Source: Pseudofrankia saprophytica
Lineage (GTDB): Bacteria; Actinomycetota; Actinomycetes; Frankiales; Frankiaceae
Direction: 5' to 3'
Assembly (NCBI RefSeq): GCF_000235425.2
Contig: NZ_KI912267.1
Span: forward strand, 378,275-442,274
Length of the DNA stretch: 64,000 nt
Shown here: positions 1-8,687 of the stretch, piece by piece
Position numbering within the stretch: the first letter of the stretch is position 1
How the letters are laid out: each line of letters begins with the position of its first letter
Made by a program: the position numbers and the translations under genes
Notes under the pieces: generated by a model
Databases searched by the model: none
The model's input: the letters and a program-made list of their open reading frames with translations, nothing else
Told to the model about the DNA's origin: nothing

Positions 1-794
1 CCGGTCATCAGCGCCTTGAGTACCGAGTCCCGCATGGTCGCGACGTTCCTGGCAAGCGGGGTGACCGTCGTCTCGTAGGCCTGGCGCTCGTCGGGCGTCG
101 CCGTGACCATGAGCTGCGACAGCCAGCCGTCCTCGGTGCCGGCCTGGCCCTGGATCTGCAGGATCAGGTCCGGGTCGGACTGCTGCAGGAAGAAGATCCG
201 GGCGATGTTGCCGCGCACCTGGGCGGCGGCCTCCTTCGCCCGCGAGATCGCCGTCAGCGTGGCTGCGCCCGAGATCAGGTCGGCGTTGCGGCTACCGGAC
301 GCGACCCGCGCGTCCAGCTCCAGCAGGTCGGTGATCAGGCCGTCGTAGTAGACGATGTCCTGCTGGAGATTGGCCTGCCTGCGATCCACCGTCTGGCGGT
401 AGGCCGGCAGTTTGGAAAGCCGGTCGTCGATGCTCGCCAGCGTGCCACCCAGGCTGTTGCGCGCGCTCCCCGGCAGCTGCCGCGCGGCGGTGTTGTAGTC
501 GCCGGCTGCTCGGTCGACGAGCGGACGGACATCGGTGAGAATCTGCTTGACGACGGCTGGCGGCGCCCCGTAGCCCGTACCGATGACGGTGTGCGAGCCA
601 TTTCGCTCGGTCTGCAGGGCGGCGATCAGGGCGTTCGCCTTGACGGCGAAGCCGGCGAGCGCCTTGGTTCGGTTCGCGGACGCGACGCTCTCGACGTTGC
701 CGCGCACCTGTATAGCGCTGAGCACGGCCAAGGCCACCAAGGGGACGATGAGAATTACCACCAGCTTCGAGCGGATGGGCCAGTTCTGGAGCAT
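1..794 (-). CDS. NIT-domain sensor histidine kinase, N-terminal part
   Basis: Only the first 264 codons are present; the gene runs off the left edge. The protein begins MLQNWPIRSKL and has one membrane segment at about residues 11-30. A long helical extracytoplasmic region follows, with the look of a nitrate/nitrite-sensing (NIT) domain (helical pairs, TERNGS motif near residue 60, QQSDPDLILQ further on). In actinomycetes this N-terminus usually belongs to large membrane kinases that sit at the head of conservon-type operons. The kinase half would lie outside the window, so kinase activity is inferred. A GAGAGGA ribosome-binding site precedes the ATG at 794. The family call is by resemblance; a chemoreceptor-like protein is the main alternative. 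Confidence 0.75.
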   Translation of the reverse strand, partial: MLQNWPIRSKLVVILIVPLVALAVLSAIQVRGNVESVASANRTKALAGFAVKANALIAALQTERNGSHTVIGTGYGAPPAVVKQILTDVRPLVDRAAGDYNTAARQLPGSARNSLGGTLASIDDRLSKLPAYRQTVDRRQANLQQDIVYYDGLITDLLELDARVASGSRNADLISGAATLTAISRAKEAAAQVRGNIARIFFLQQSDPDLILQIQGQAGTEDGWLSQLMVTATPDERQAYETTVTPLARNVATMRDSVLKALMT

Positions 795-1793
795 CCGGTC
801 CTCTCGTCCGACGCCCGACCTGCAGGGCGCCTTGGGTGCGGGCCACGTGTGGGGCGACTATGGGGGTGAACGGCGGGCCGCGCCGTCCGCGTAACTGTCG
901 ACTGGCCTCACCGGACGACGCGAGCGCACAGGTCGACCACGGTTTCGCGGTGGCCTCCCGGCCGCGTCGCATTGCCTGGAAGGTACGGGCAACTGTACTG
1001 ACCCCCTGCATCCGCGAGATGACGGGGCATCGGCGAACGGCAACCGCGCGCACTGGAACGATCCAAATCGCATCGCTAGAACAACGGGGCACGGACACCG
1101 TTTTGCCAGTGGTGACCTGTCGTCACACACGGTAGTCCCCTTCGCCGGTCAACCATCTCACCCCCGACTCCGGCAGGACCGCCCAGGCGGCCACGAGAAC
1201 GAACAAACCCGCAGGTCGAACAACGGAGTGGAATGGCGCGCCGTGGGTTCACGCCCCGCTCGGCCACCGTCTTCCCGATCGTCGCCGATCCGTACACGGG
1301 CTAATGAGCTTGGCCGCCCGCGCCTCCGTGACGGCGCTGGCCGTGATGGTGGTCACCTTCCCGACCCGGGGCTTCCGCCTCGCGCCGGAGGCGGATAAGG
1401 CGGACCGGTCGTGACGTGCACCTCCGCCATAGACCGCGTTGGCAGGACCTGAACACACCTCGCCGCGACCCCGGCGGTGCGGCGGACGCCGCTGCCCGGC
1501 TCACCGCCGCGAAACGGCCGTGAGCCGTCTCGTCCGATGTTGCGGACCACCCGTCGGTTCGTTGTGGACCAACAGCGAGAACGAAATCATTCCGGTAACG
1601 GCCACCCGGTCGCCGCTGGCGCCGAAGGGCTGGCTGGACGTCGGGCGGATCCTGGGCCGACGGCCGACGGCGGGCAGGGAGGCCCGGTGCCGTGGTCAGG
1701 TGCCTCGGTCAGGTGCCTCGATCCGGTGGCGGGCGCGCGGGCGCGCTCGGCCTGGCCGAGGCCGCCGGTCGCGTCGGGTGCGACACTGGGGAC
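795..1793. other. 999-nt stretch with no convincing gene
   Basis: This lies between the divergent NIT kinase and the TetR gene. Open frames exist on both strands, but their translations are Arg/Pro/Ala-rich shadows without a domain or a good ribosome-binding site. The only local structure seen is a 13-nt direct repeat (GGTCAGGTGCCTC) at 1694-1706 and 1707-1719, just before the TetR start. It presumably holds both promoters. Confidence 0.5.
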
Positions 1794-2645
1794 ATGGCCG
1801 CCACGTCGCCGGGGAGGACGTCCCGTCCCACCTCGGCCATCCCCACCGAGGGCAGCCCGGCCGCCACCCGCGTCGCCGGTGCCCGTGCCCGCGGCGCGGA
1901 CGCGGGCACCGGCCCGGCCCGGGACGAACCCAGCGCGGCCGGGAACGGCGCGCGCGAGGCCGAAAACAGCGCGGACAAGGCCGAAAACGGCGCGGGCGGA
2001 CCCGCCGCCCTCAGCCCGCGCGAGCTACGTCGTCAGGAACGGCTGCGCGTCGGCAGGGAGCAGATTCTGGACGCGGCCGAAGAGCTGTTCGGCCGGCAGG
2101 GCTACCGCGGCACCAGCCTGCAGCAGGTCGCGAAACGGTGCGAGTTCTCCATCGGCGCTCTGTACCTGTTCATCGACAGCAAGGAGGAGCTGCTGCGCGC
2201 GGTACTCACCCGGCGCACGGCCGAGCTGATGGAGCTGATGGCCGGCTTCCTGACGGCCGAGGGCACCGGTGCAGAGCTACTGGCGCGGCTCGCCCGCACC
2301 CAGGTCGATTTCCACCGTCGTTACCCGGAGTTCGGTCGACTCTCGATCCAGATCATGTCCGCGCCCGGCGTGCCCGGAACACCCGGTTTTCGCGAGGGTT
2401 TCGCCCGCGGCTATGACGCGGCAATCGAGCTGGAGGCCGAGCTGTTCGTCAGGGGCCAGCGTGACGGCACCTTGCGACCCGGCGACCCCGGCTGCCTCGC
2501 CCGGCTGTTCTCGGCCATGGTCACCGCGTATCACGCAATGGACCCCGAGGTCTCCACGGATGGCGTAGCGCTTCCCGACGACATCTTCCTGTCCACCATC
2601 GCCGCCGCCTTCGCGCCGCCGCCGGACGGCCCGTCGACGCGTTAA
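1794..2645 (+). CDS. TetR/AcrR-family transcriptional regulator
   Basis: Predicted one-component repressor of 283 residues. A disordered Ala/Gly-rich head (about residues 1-70, with repeated AEN-type units) precedes a standard TetR helix-turn-helix: REQILDAAEELFGRQGYRGTS, then IGALYLFIDSKEELLRAV. The C-terminal helical ligand domain is variable and does not reveal the effector. The ATG at 1794 was chosen; the frame is open further upstream, but that part lacks coding character. The FadD-type ligase downstream in the same direction, 383 nt away, is a plausible target. The unusually long head is odd for TetR proteins (normally about 200 residues), so the true start could be as late as just before the HTH. 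Confidence 0.85.
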   Translation: MAATSPGRTSRPTSAIPTEGSPAATRVAGARARGADAGTGPARDEPSAAGNGAREAENSADKAENGAGGPAALSPRELRRQERLRVGREQILDAAEELFGRQGYRGTSLQQVAKRCEFSIGALYLFIDSKEELLRAVLTRRTAELMELMAGFLTAEGTGAELLARLARTQVDFHRRYPEFGRLSIQIMSAPGVPGTPGFREGFARGYDAAIELEAELFVRGQRDGTLRPGDPGCLARLFSAMVTAYHAMDPEVSTDGVALPDDIFLSTIAAAFAPPPDGPSTR

Positions 2646-3028
2646 CCGGTCCGACGTTTTCTGTCCTCGCCGCCGGGATGCGGGACCCGGTCCACGCACG
2701 TGGCCGGCGATCTCCGCCCGGTGCCTCGACAGTCCTCGGATGACCATAGACCTAATATGTATAAGATAGACAAATCCGGGCACGGAGCGTTGCCGCGTTA
2801 CCACGGTGAGCGCCAGCCGACGCCTCCCGGCCGCCCGCCAAACGATTGGCCTGCGGTCGCGGAGCGCATATCGTCATGTGCCGCGCGCGGGAGTCCAGGC
2901 ACGGGGGCCCACGCCAGCCTCCTCTGGTCATCACCGTGGCAGCCAGCAACGGCCCGCGAGCGGGCGCCCCGGCAGAGCGGCCCCGCGCCCGCCAGCGAGC
3001 CATCGAGCCACCAGGAGTGGAGCGTCGG
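2646..3028. promoter_or_regulatory. 383-nt intergenic region with an AT-rich promoter-like patch
   Basis: No gene is visible. A sharply AT-rich island at about 2743-2771 contains TATAAG and TAAGATAG, unusual in this GC-rich DNA, and probably holds the -10 of the acyl-CoA ligase promoter. I could not pair it with a clear -35 or with a known operator motif. Confidence 0.4.
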
Positions 3029-4708
3029 ATGACCACCGCTGAGAGCGTCGACGACTTAGGCCAGAACCCAAGCGACAAGGACGAGACCCGCGCGGGCGGC
3101 GCCGCGGGGGCGCCCGGCGCCGGGGACGGTCCGCCGGCCACGATCCCGGCCGTGTTGGAGCGGGCCGCCCGGCTGTGGCCGGGTGACGAGGCGGTCGTCG
3201 ACGGCGACGTCCGGCTGACGTTCTCCGAGCTCGCGGCCGCCGCCGACGAGGTGGCCCGGGCGCTGGTCGGCAGCGGTGTCGCGGCCGGCGACAGGGTCTC
3301 GATCTGGGCGCCGAACGGCTACCGCTGGATGGTCACCGCGCTCGGGATCTACCGGGCCGGCGCCGTCCTCGTCCCGGTGAACAGCCGGTTCAAGGGAGGC
3401 GAGGCGGCGGGGCTCCTGCGCGCGACCCGGGCGAGGATCCTGTTCACCGTCACCGACTTCCTCGAGACGGACTACGCGGCCGCGATCCTCGCCGAGCCGG
3501 ACCTGCCGGACCTCGCCGAGGTCGTCGTGCTCGATGGACCGGCGAGCCCCCGCACCACCCGCTGGGACGACTTCGCCGCCCGCGCCGCCGCCGTTCCCGC
3601 CGAGGCCACCGCCGCCCGCGCGGCCGCGCTCACCGGCGACAGCCTCAGCGACATCATCTTCACCTCTGGCACCACCGGGAAGCCGAAGGGCGCGATGCTC
3701 GCCCACGGGCCGTCGACCCGGCTCTATACGGCCTGGGCGGACGTCATCGGTCTCGGCCACGGTGACCGCTACCTGCTCGTCTACCCGTTCTTCCACACCG
3801 CCGGCCTCAAGGCGGGCCTGCTCGCGACCATCCTGGTCGGCACGACGCTCGTCCCGTACCCGGTCTTCGACGTGCCCGCCGTGATGCGGCTGGTCGGCGA
3901 GGAGAGGATCACCATGCTGCCCGGCCCGCCGGCCGTGTACGAGACGATCCTCAACAGCGACCTGACCGGTTACGACCTGTCGAGCTGGCGGCTCGCCGTC
4001 ACCGGTGCCGCCCCGGTGTCGGTCGAGCTGGTCCGCCGGCTGCGCGCCGACCTGGGCCTGCGCACCGTCGTCACCGGCTATGGCCTGACCGAGACCACGG
4101 GAACTGTCGCCATGTGCAGGCACACCGATGACCCGGAACTGGTCGCGCGCACCTCCGGCCGTGCGCTCGAGGGCGTGGAGATCCGCGTCGTCGACGACGC
4201 CGGCAAGGAGGTGCCGCGGGGCGAGCCCGGCGAGATCCTGGCCCGCGGGTTCAACATCATGAAGGGTTACCTCGACAACCCCGGGACGACCGCCGAGACC
4301 ATCGACGCCGACGGCTGGCTGCGGACCGGTGACATCGGGGTGATGGACGACGGTGGCAACATCGCCATCACCGACCGGAAGAAGGACATGTTCATCGTCG
4401 GCGGCTTCAACGCCTACCCGGCGGAGATCGAGGGCATGTTGGCGGAGCACCCGGCGATCGCCCAGGTCGCCGTCGTCGGCGTCCCCGACGAGCGGCTCGG
4501 CGAGGTCGGCATGGCCTACGTCGTCTCACGGGCCGGCGAGCCGGTGCCGGAGCCCGCGGAGATCATCTCCTGGGCCCGGCGGAAGATGGCCAACTACAAG
4601 GCGCCGCGCTACGTCGAGATCGTCGACGCGCTCCCGCTCAACGCCACCGGGAAGGTCGTCCGCTACGAGCTGCGCGCCCGCGCCGCCACCACCGTCCGCC
4701 GCTCCTGA
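3029..4708 (+). CDS. FadD-type long-chain/steroid-side-chain acyl-CoA ligase
   Basis: ATP-dependent acyl-CoA synthetase of 559 residues (ANL superfamily), which adenylates a carboxylic acid and transfers it to CoA. Signature elements are in order: P-loop FTSGTTGKPKG (about residue 210), GYGLTETTG (about 350), GWLRTGD with TDRKKD (about 430-455), and the C-terminal catalytic lysine in NATGK (Lys542). The arrangement resembles FadD3-like enzymes of actinobacteria, which activate HIP, a steroid-ring degradation intermediate, but substrate cannot be read from sequence. ATG at 3029 was chosen because GGAG sits 6 nt upstream; an in-frame GTG lies at 3017. The first about 45 residues are disordered, longer than usual. 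Confidence 0.88.
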   Translation: MTTAESVDDLGQNPSDKDETRAGGAAGAPGAGDGPPATIPAVLERAARLWPGDEAVVDGDVRLTFSELAAAADEVARALVGSGVAAGDRVSIWAPNGYRWMVTALGIYRAGAVLVPVNSRFKGGEAAGLLRATRARILFTVTDFLETDYAAAILAEPDLPDLAEVVVLDGPASPRTTRWDDFAARAAAVPAEATAARAAALTGDSLSDIIFTSGTTGKPKGAMLAHGPSTRLYTAWADVIGLGHGDRYLLVYPFFHTAGLKAGLLATILVGTTLVPYPVFDVPAVMRLVGEERITMLPGPPAVYETILNSDLTGYDLSSWRLAVTGAAPVSVELVRRLRADLGLRTVVTGYGLTETTGTVAMCRHTDDPELVARTSGRALEGVEIRVVDDAGKEVPRGEPGEILARGFNIMKGYLDNPGTTAETIDADGWLRTGDIGVMDDGGNIAITDRKKDMFIVGGFNAYPAEIEGMLAEHPAIAQVAVVGVPDERLGEVGMAYVVSRAGEPVPEPAEIISWARRKMANYKAPRYVEIVDALPLNATGKVVRYELRARAATTVRRS

Positions 4709-4727
4709 GCGCTCCTTCTGAGCACCC

Positions 4728-4792
4728 GGCCCACCCGTCCGGAACACCCGTCCCGAACTCCCGTCCGGAATTCCCGTCCCGAACACCCGTCG
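4728..4792. repeat. Five tandem 13-nt units
   Basis: Five imperfect 13-nt units lie end to end just after the ligase stop codon, with consensus close to SGAAYNCCCGTCC. Units start at 4728, 4741, 4754, 4767 and 4780. The repeat lies in the 162-nt gap before the methyltransferase. No hairpin is evident and its role is unknown. Confidence 0.7.
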
Positions 4793-4870
4793 TGAGCCGG
4801 CCGCCCTCCAGGTGGCGGGCCGCCGGCTCCCGCGCGCACGATGGGATGCGAGGGTCCGGGGGGTGACCAC

Positions 4871-6694
4871 ATGGCGGACCAGGCTCACCACGACGGCAAC
4901 GCCGGCGGCGCGCGACCCAGCGACACCCGGTCCGACGACAGGCGGTCCAACGACTGGCTGTCCGACGACCGGAGGGCCGACGACACGCGCCGCCCTGGTC
5001 TGACCGAGCCCGGCCAGGCCCCGGTGTCCTCGGTCTGTCCGCCGGCCGCCGAGCACCGACCGGACCCCCTGACCGACCCGCTCCCCGAACTCCCCACACC
5101 TGGCGACGATGGCGACCCCGGAGCCTGGCCGTGTCCGGACGAGTCCCCGCCCGGACACGGCCAGAGCGCCGGTGACCGGGCCGCGCACCATACCGGCGCC
5201 GCGGGGCAGACCGGCGAGGGCTGGCGGCTCGCCGGTACTGGCACCGCGGCCACCCGGCTCGCCTGGCCCGCGGCCGGTCCGGGGCCATACGGCTCCGGCC
5301 TGTCCAGCCCATACGGTCGCGACCCCTACGCCCAGTTCGGCGCCCGGCACTGGGACGAGCCTTCCCGCGGGGACAGCGGCATCGCCGACCAGGACGCCGA
5401 TGACCACGACGCCCACGACGCCGACGCCCACGACGCCGCGGCCGGCGTGCACGCGGAGCATCCGCACCTGGCCGAATGGGCGGAACGGGCCGACCGCGCG
5501 GCCGAACGCGCCTGGTCCTGGTTCGGCAGGCTCGCCGACCAGGCCGCGGCCAGGCTGCCCGCCCACTCGCCGGAGACGACCGGCCCGCGGGAGATGCCGG
5601 CGCCGGCACCCGGGATACCGGCGGGCAGCCCGCAGGAGTCCCCGGCCACCGCGCGGTCCGGCGCCACCCCTTTGCCCGGCGCCACCCCACCCGGCGCACC
5701 CTCTGGCCGCCCCGCGAGCCAACACGTCGGTCCGGACCAGCCCGGCGACCAGGCCGGCGAGATCACCGTCGACCGTTTCGCGCCGCCTGCGCCATCGGTG
5801 CTCCCGCCCAGCGAGGTCCCGCCCAGCGAGGCGACCGTCGGCGCCCGGACCGTGCGACCGACGGTCGGCTACGCGCTGCACGGTGGCGAGGCGGACGCGC
5901 ATCGGCTGGCCACGCAGTCCCGGGCGCTGGAGCCGGGCACGGAGGCGTTCCTGACCGGGCTGGGCCTGGGGCCGGGCTGGCGCTGCCTGGACGTGGGGTG
6001 CGGGCATGGCCAGGTCAGCGTGCTGCTGGCGGGCCGGGTCCGGCCCGGCGGGCGGATCGTGGGCGTCGACGGTGACCCGGCGTCGCTGCGGGTCGCCCGC
6101 CACAACGCGGCCCAGGTGGGTGCACGGGTCGCGTTCCTGAACGCGGACGCCGGCGGGCTGCCGGCCGCGCGCGGCCGATTCGACCTGGCCTACTGCCGGC
6201 TGCTGCTGGGGCACCTCGCGGACCCGATGGAGACGCTGCGCGCCATGGCCACGGCTGTCCGTCCCGGTGGTGTGGTCGCCGTCGAGGACGTCTACTTCAC
6301 CGTCCCGACGACGCCGCCGCCCGACGACGCGCCGCCGGAGGTCCTGACCGAGCTCATCGAGCTTCTGACCATGACGATCCGCGCCCAGGGCGGCGACCCA
6401 CAGATCGGCCCGCGGCTGCCCGCCCTCTTCAGCGCCGTCGGCCTGACCGACATCTCGGCCGGCCTCAGCGCCGCTCCGTTGCCGTTGGACTCGCCACTCC
6501 TGCTGGCCGAGGCTCTGGACGCGACCCGGGACGCGACCCTCGACGCGGGCCTCGCCTCCGCCGCCCATCTGGACGACCTGCGCGCCGCGCTGCTAGCCCT
6601 CCCCCGGCCGGTCCTCACCGCCACGGCCGGGACCGCCCGCCTCTACCAGGTCTCCGGCCGCCGCCCGCCCCGCACCTCGGCCCGGGCCGCCTGA
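4871..6694 (+). CDS. Class I SAM-dependent methyltransferase with long disordered N-terminus
   Basis: The last about 270 of 607 residues form a Rossmann methyltransferase: motif I LDVGCGHG (about residue 374), an acidic end of strand 2 in VGVDGDPASL, then LNADAGGLPA and a DLAYCRLLLGHL core. The fold and spacing match UbiE/Methyltransf_25-like small-molecule methyltransferases; the substrate is unknown. The first about 320 residues are low-complexity, rich in Asp/His/Pro/Gly, with DDHDAHDADAHDA-type runs. This is unusual for an enzyme and may be a tether or a solubility/phase-separation region. ATG at 4871 was chosen; an upstream ATG at 4841 is possible. If translation instead starts close to the domain, the head would be absent. 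Confidence 0.75.
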   Translation: MADQAHHDGNAGGARPSDTRSDDRRSNDWLSDDRRADDTRRPGLTEPGQAPVSSVCPPAAEHRPDPLTDPLPELPTPGDDGDPGAWPCPDESPPGHGQSAGDRAAHHTGAAGQTGEGWRLAGTGTAATRLAWPAAGPGPYGSGLSSPYGRDPYAQFGARHWDEPSRGDSGIADQDADDHDAHDADAHDAAAGVHAEHPHLAEWAERADRAAERAWSWFGRLADQAAARLPAHSPETTGPREMPAPAPGIPAGSPQESPATARSGATPLPGATPPGAPSGRPASQHVGPDQPGDQAGEITVDRFAPPAPSVLPPSEVPPSEATVGARTVRPTVGYALHGGEADAHRLATQSRALEPGTEAFLTGLGLGPGWRCLDVGCGHGQVSVLLAGRVRPGGRIVGVDGDPASLRVARHNAAQVGARVAFLNADAGGLPAARGRFDLAYCRLLLGHLADPMETLRAMATAVRPGGVVAVEDVYFTVPTTPPPDDAPPEVLTELIELLTMTIRAQGGDPQIGPRLPALFSAVGLTDISAGLSAAPLPLDSPLLLAEALDATRDATLDAGLASAAHLDDLRAALLALPRPVLTATAGTARLYQVSGRRPPRTSARAA

Positions 6695-6736
6695 CACCTG
6701 TCCTCACGGCTACTCCTTCGAACGCTCCTCAGATAG

Positions 6737-6765
6737 TTGCCATGGACATTATTGCCATGTACTTT
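6737..6765 (+). promoter_or_regulatory. Likely MarR operator and leaderless promoter
   Basis: TTGCCATG occurs twice 15 bp apart (6737-6744 and 6752-6759), and CATGG/CCATG form an inverted pair across the same interval. TTGCCA at 6737 is 17 nt from a weak -10-like TACTTT at 6760-6765. This would start transcription at about 6772, exactly at a GTG of the MarR gene. Autoregulation and leaderless translation are inferred from this geometry. Confidence 0.5.
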
Positions 6766-6771
6766 TTTTGT

Positions 6772-7737
6772 GTGAGCATGATCGAGCGGGCGACGACCGG
6801 CTTCCTGCTGTGGCGGGTGACGATGAAGTTCCGCGCCGGGGTGGACCGGGTGCTCGCCGACCTCGGCCTGACCCACGCGCAGTACTCGCTGCTCGCGTCA
6901 CTCCGTGGCATGACCGGGGACTCGGGCGCGCGGCCCAGCCAGCGGGAGCTGGCGGATCACACCGGTCTCGAGCCGATCTTCGTGTCCAAGCTCGCCCGGG
7001 CGCTGGAGCAGGCCGGCCTGCTCACCCGCGCCACCAGCGACCGCGACTCCCGGGCCGTCGAGCTCGCGCTGACCCCCCAGGGCGTCGAGACCGCCACCGC
7101 CGCGGTCGAGCGGGTCCAGGGGCTGCACCGAGAGCTGCTGGCGCCCATCGGCGGCCCGGGAGGCGCCACCGATCACCAGCTCGCGGACACCCTGCGGACG
7201 CTCCTGGGCGCGCCGCCGCCCGCCGCCCGCACCGATCCCGAACGAGAACCATCACGACAGGTAGGGAGCAGGAACATGACCACACCAGCGGGGCCGCCGC
7301 CCCTGACCGGCCAGGACCTCGGCGAGGCCGAGGGCGCGGTGCACGGCCTTCTGGAAACGATCGTCGCCGGCACCGAGGTCAGCGCCGAGGAGTACGTCGT
7401 GCTGCGTGTCGTCACACTGCGCCCGCCGATGACGTTCCCCGAGCTGCGGGCGTTCCTGACGAGCCAGCGCCAGCTGCGCCGCGACGAGGACCAGGTCGAC
7501 GCGCTGCTGCGCCGCCTCGATGGCGCGGGCCTGCTCACCGGACTCGACGGCGCCGGCCCGGTGAGCGTGACCGCGCGCGGGGCGAACCTGCACGCGGCCG
7601 TGTTCGCCTCGGTGCAACGGGTCGGCGGGCAGGTCTTCGGCGGTTTCGACCCCGCCGAGCTGGCGGTCACCAAGCGTGTCCTCGCCGAGGTCACCCGGCG
7701 GGCGCTGCGGCTGCGGACCGAGCTCGCGGCGGCCTGA
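6772..7737 (+). CDS. Tandem MarR-like winged-helix regulator
   Basis: A 321-residue protein from GTG 6772. Residues about 1-145 are a complete MarR protein: LTHAQYSLLASLRG, then the wing-helix PSQRELADHTGLEPIFVSKLARALEQAGLLTR and the D-R-D-S-R wing. After a linker, residues about 169-321 form a second, more diverged winged-helix module (EEYVVLRVVTLRPPMTFPEL, DALLRRLDGAGLL). MarR proteins are normally about 150 residues and dimerise, so this looks like a head-to-tail fusion of two genes. An AGGGAG ribosome-binding site precedes an in-frame ATG at 7276, at the start of module two, so a separate short product is possible. Ligand unknown. Starts at 6742 or 6778 are alternatives. Confidence 0.78.
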   Translation: MSMIERATTGFLLWRVTMKFRAGVDRVLADLGLTHAQYSLLASLRGMTGDSGARPSQRELADHTGLEPIFVSKLARALEQAGLLTRATSDRDSRAVELALTPQGVETATAAVERVQGLHRELLAPIGGPGGATDHQLADTLRTLLGAPPPAARTDPEREPSRQVGSRNMTTPAGPPPLTGQDLGEAEGAVHGLLETIVAGTEVSAEEYVVLRVVTLRPPMTFPELRAFLTSQRQLRRDEDQVDALLRRLDGAGLLTGLDGAGPVSVTARGANLHAAVFASVQRVGGQVFGGFDPAELAVTKRVLAEVTRRALRLRTELAAA

Positions 7738-7958
7738 GGCCCGCGGGGCGCGGGGCGCGGGACGCCGCCACCAGACCGGCCCGGGCCTCACACGCCGGCG
7801 TCAGAAACCTAGGGGGCCGGATAGGGGATCCACCCGACGCCTGACGGGCGCGGTCGGCGAGACAGTCACGGTGGCACACGGCGGACGTTCCGGGAGGGGG
7901 GGCGCCGCGAGCCAGCCGCGGGCACGAGACCCGCTGCCGCCGACAAGGAGGTCGCGCC

Positions 7959-8678
7959 ATGGAAACCACGATCGACGAGATCGCACCGGACACGTTCCGG
8001 CTTTCGACCTGGGTCCCCGACGTCACGCCCGCCGGGTTCACGTTCAACCAGTTCCTGATCCGCGACGAGCAGCCGTTCCTGTTCCACACCGGGATGCGCG
8101 GGCTGTTCCCCCTGGTACACGCCGCGGTGACGAAGCTGGTGAAGCCGACAGACCTGCGCTGGGTCGGCTTCGGGCACGTCGAGGCCGACGAGTGCGGCGC
8201 GATGAACCACTGGCTCGCCGCCGCGCCGGACGCTCAGGTCGCGCACGGGGAGCTGGCCGTCATGGTGTCCGTCGACGACCTGGCCGACCGGCCGGCGCGG
8301 GCGTTCGCCGCCGACGAGGTGCTCGACACCGGCGGCCACCGGCTGCGGTTCCTGCCCACCCCGCACGTCCCGCACAACTGGGAGGCGGCGCTCTGGTACG
8401 ACGAGACAACCCGGACGCTGCTCGCCGGCGACCTGTTCACCCATGTCGGCGACGGTCCGGCGCTGCTCGAGGACAGCGTGGTCGGCCCGGCGATGGAAGC
8501 CGAGGCCATCTTCCACTCCACCGCCGGCGGGCCAGGGCTGGTCCCGACGCTGCACCGGCTGGCCGATCTCGAGCCGACCACCCTCGCGCTGATGCACGGC
8601 TCCTCGTTCCGTGGCGACGGCGGCGCCGAGCTGCGCGCCCTCGCCACCGCCTACGCCGACGCCCTCGCCGCGGCCTGA
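7959..8678 (+). CDS. MBL-fold metallohydrolase, oxygen-binding (ODP) type
   Basis: A 239-residue metallo-beta-lactamase-fold protein. The usual HxHxDH signature is replaced by HVEADECGAMNHW (about residues 68-80), the H-x-E-x-D pattern typical of flavodiiron-like/ODP diiron sites. Further ligands are seen in PTPHVPHNWEAALWY (His), LAGDLFTHVGD (Asp) and LALMHGSSF (His). A non-heme diiron redox or oxygen-sensing role is therefore likelier than hydrolysis, although no flavodoxin domain is attached. AAGGAGGT at 7945-7952 fixes the ATG. It is convergent with the LuxR gene (9 nt between stops), with a short CCTGAC/GTCAGG stem between them. Confidence 0.82.
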   Translation: METTIDEIAPDTFRLSTWVPDVTPAGFTFNQFLIRDEQPFLFHTGMRGLFPLVHAAVTKLVKPTDLRWVGFGHVEADECGAMNHWLAAAPDAQVAHGELAVMVSVDDLADRPARAFAADEVLDTGGHRLRFLPTPHVPHNWEAALWYDETTRTLLAGDLFTHVGDGPALLEDSVVGPAMEAEAIFHSTAGGPGLVPTLHRLADLEPTTLALMHGSSFRGDGGAELRALATAYADALAAA

Positions 8679-8687
8679 CGGAGGAGG

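Noticed and set aside
1439..2416. 325-codon plus-strand frame
   Set aside because: Overlaps the TetR gene in another frame and is Arg/Gly-rich; TetR HTH is in the other frame.
3056..4450. 464-codon minus-strand frame opposite the acyl-CoA ligase
   Set aside because: Antisense shadow caused by high GC; no motif.
4526..6568. 680-codon minus-strand frame opposite the methyltransferase
   Set aside because: Antisense shadow, low complexity, contradicts the methyltransferase motifs on the plus strand.
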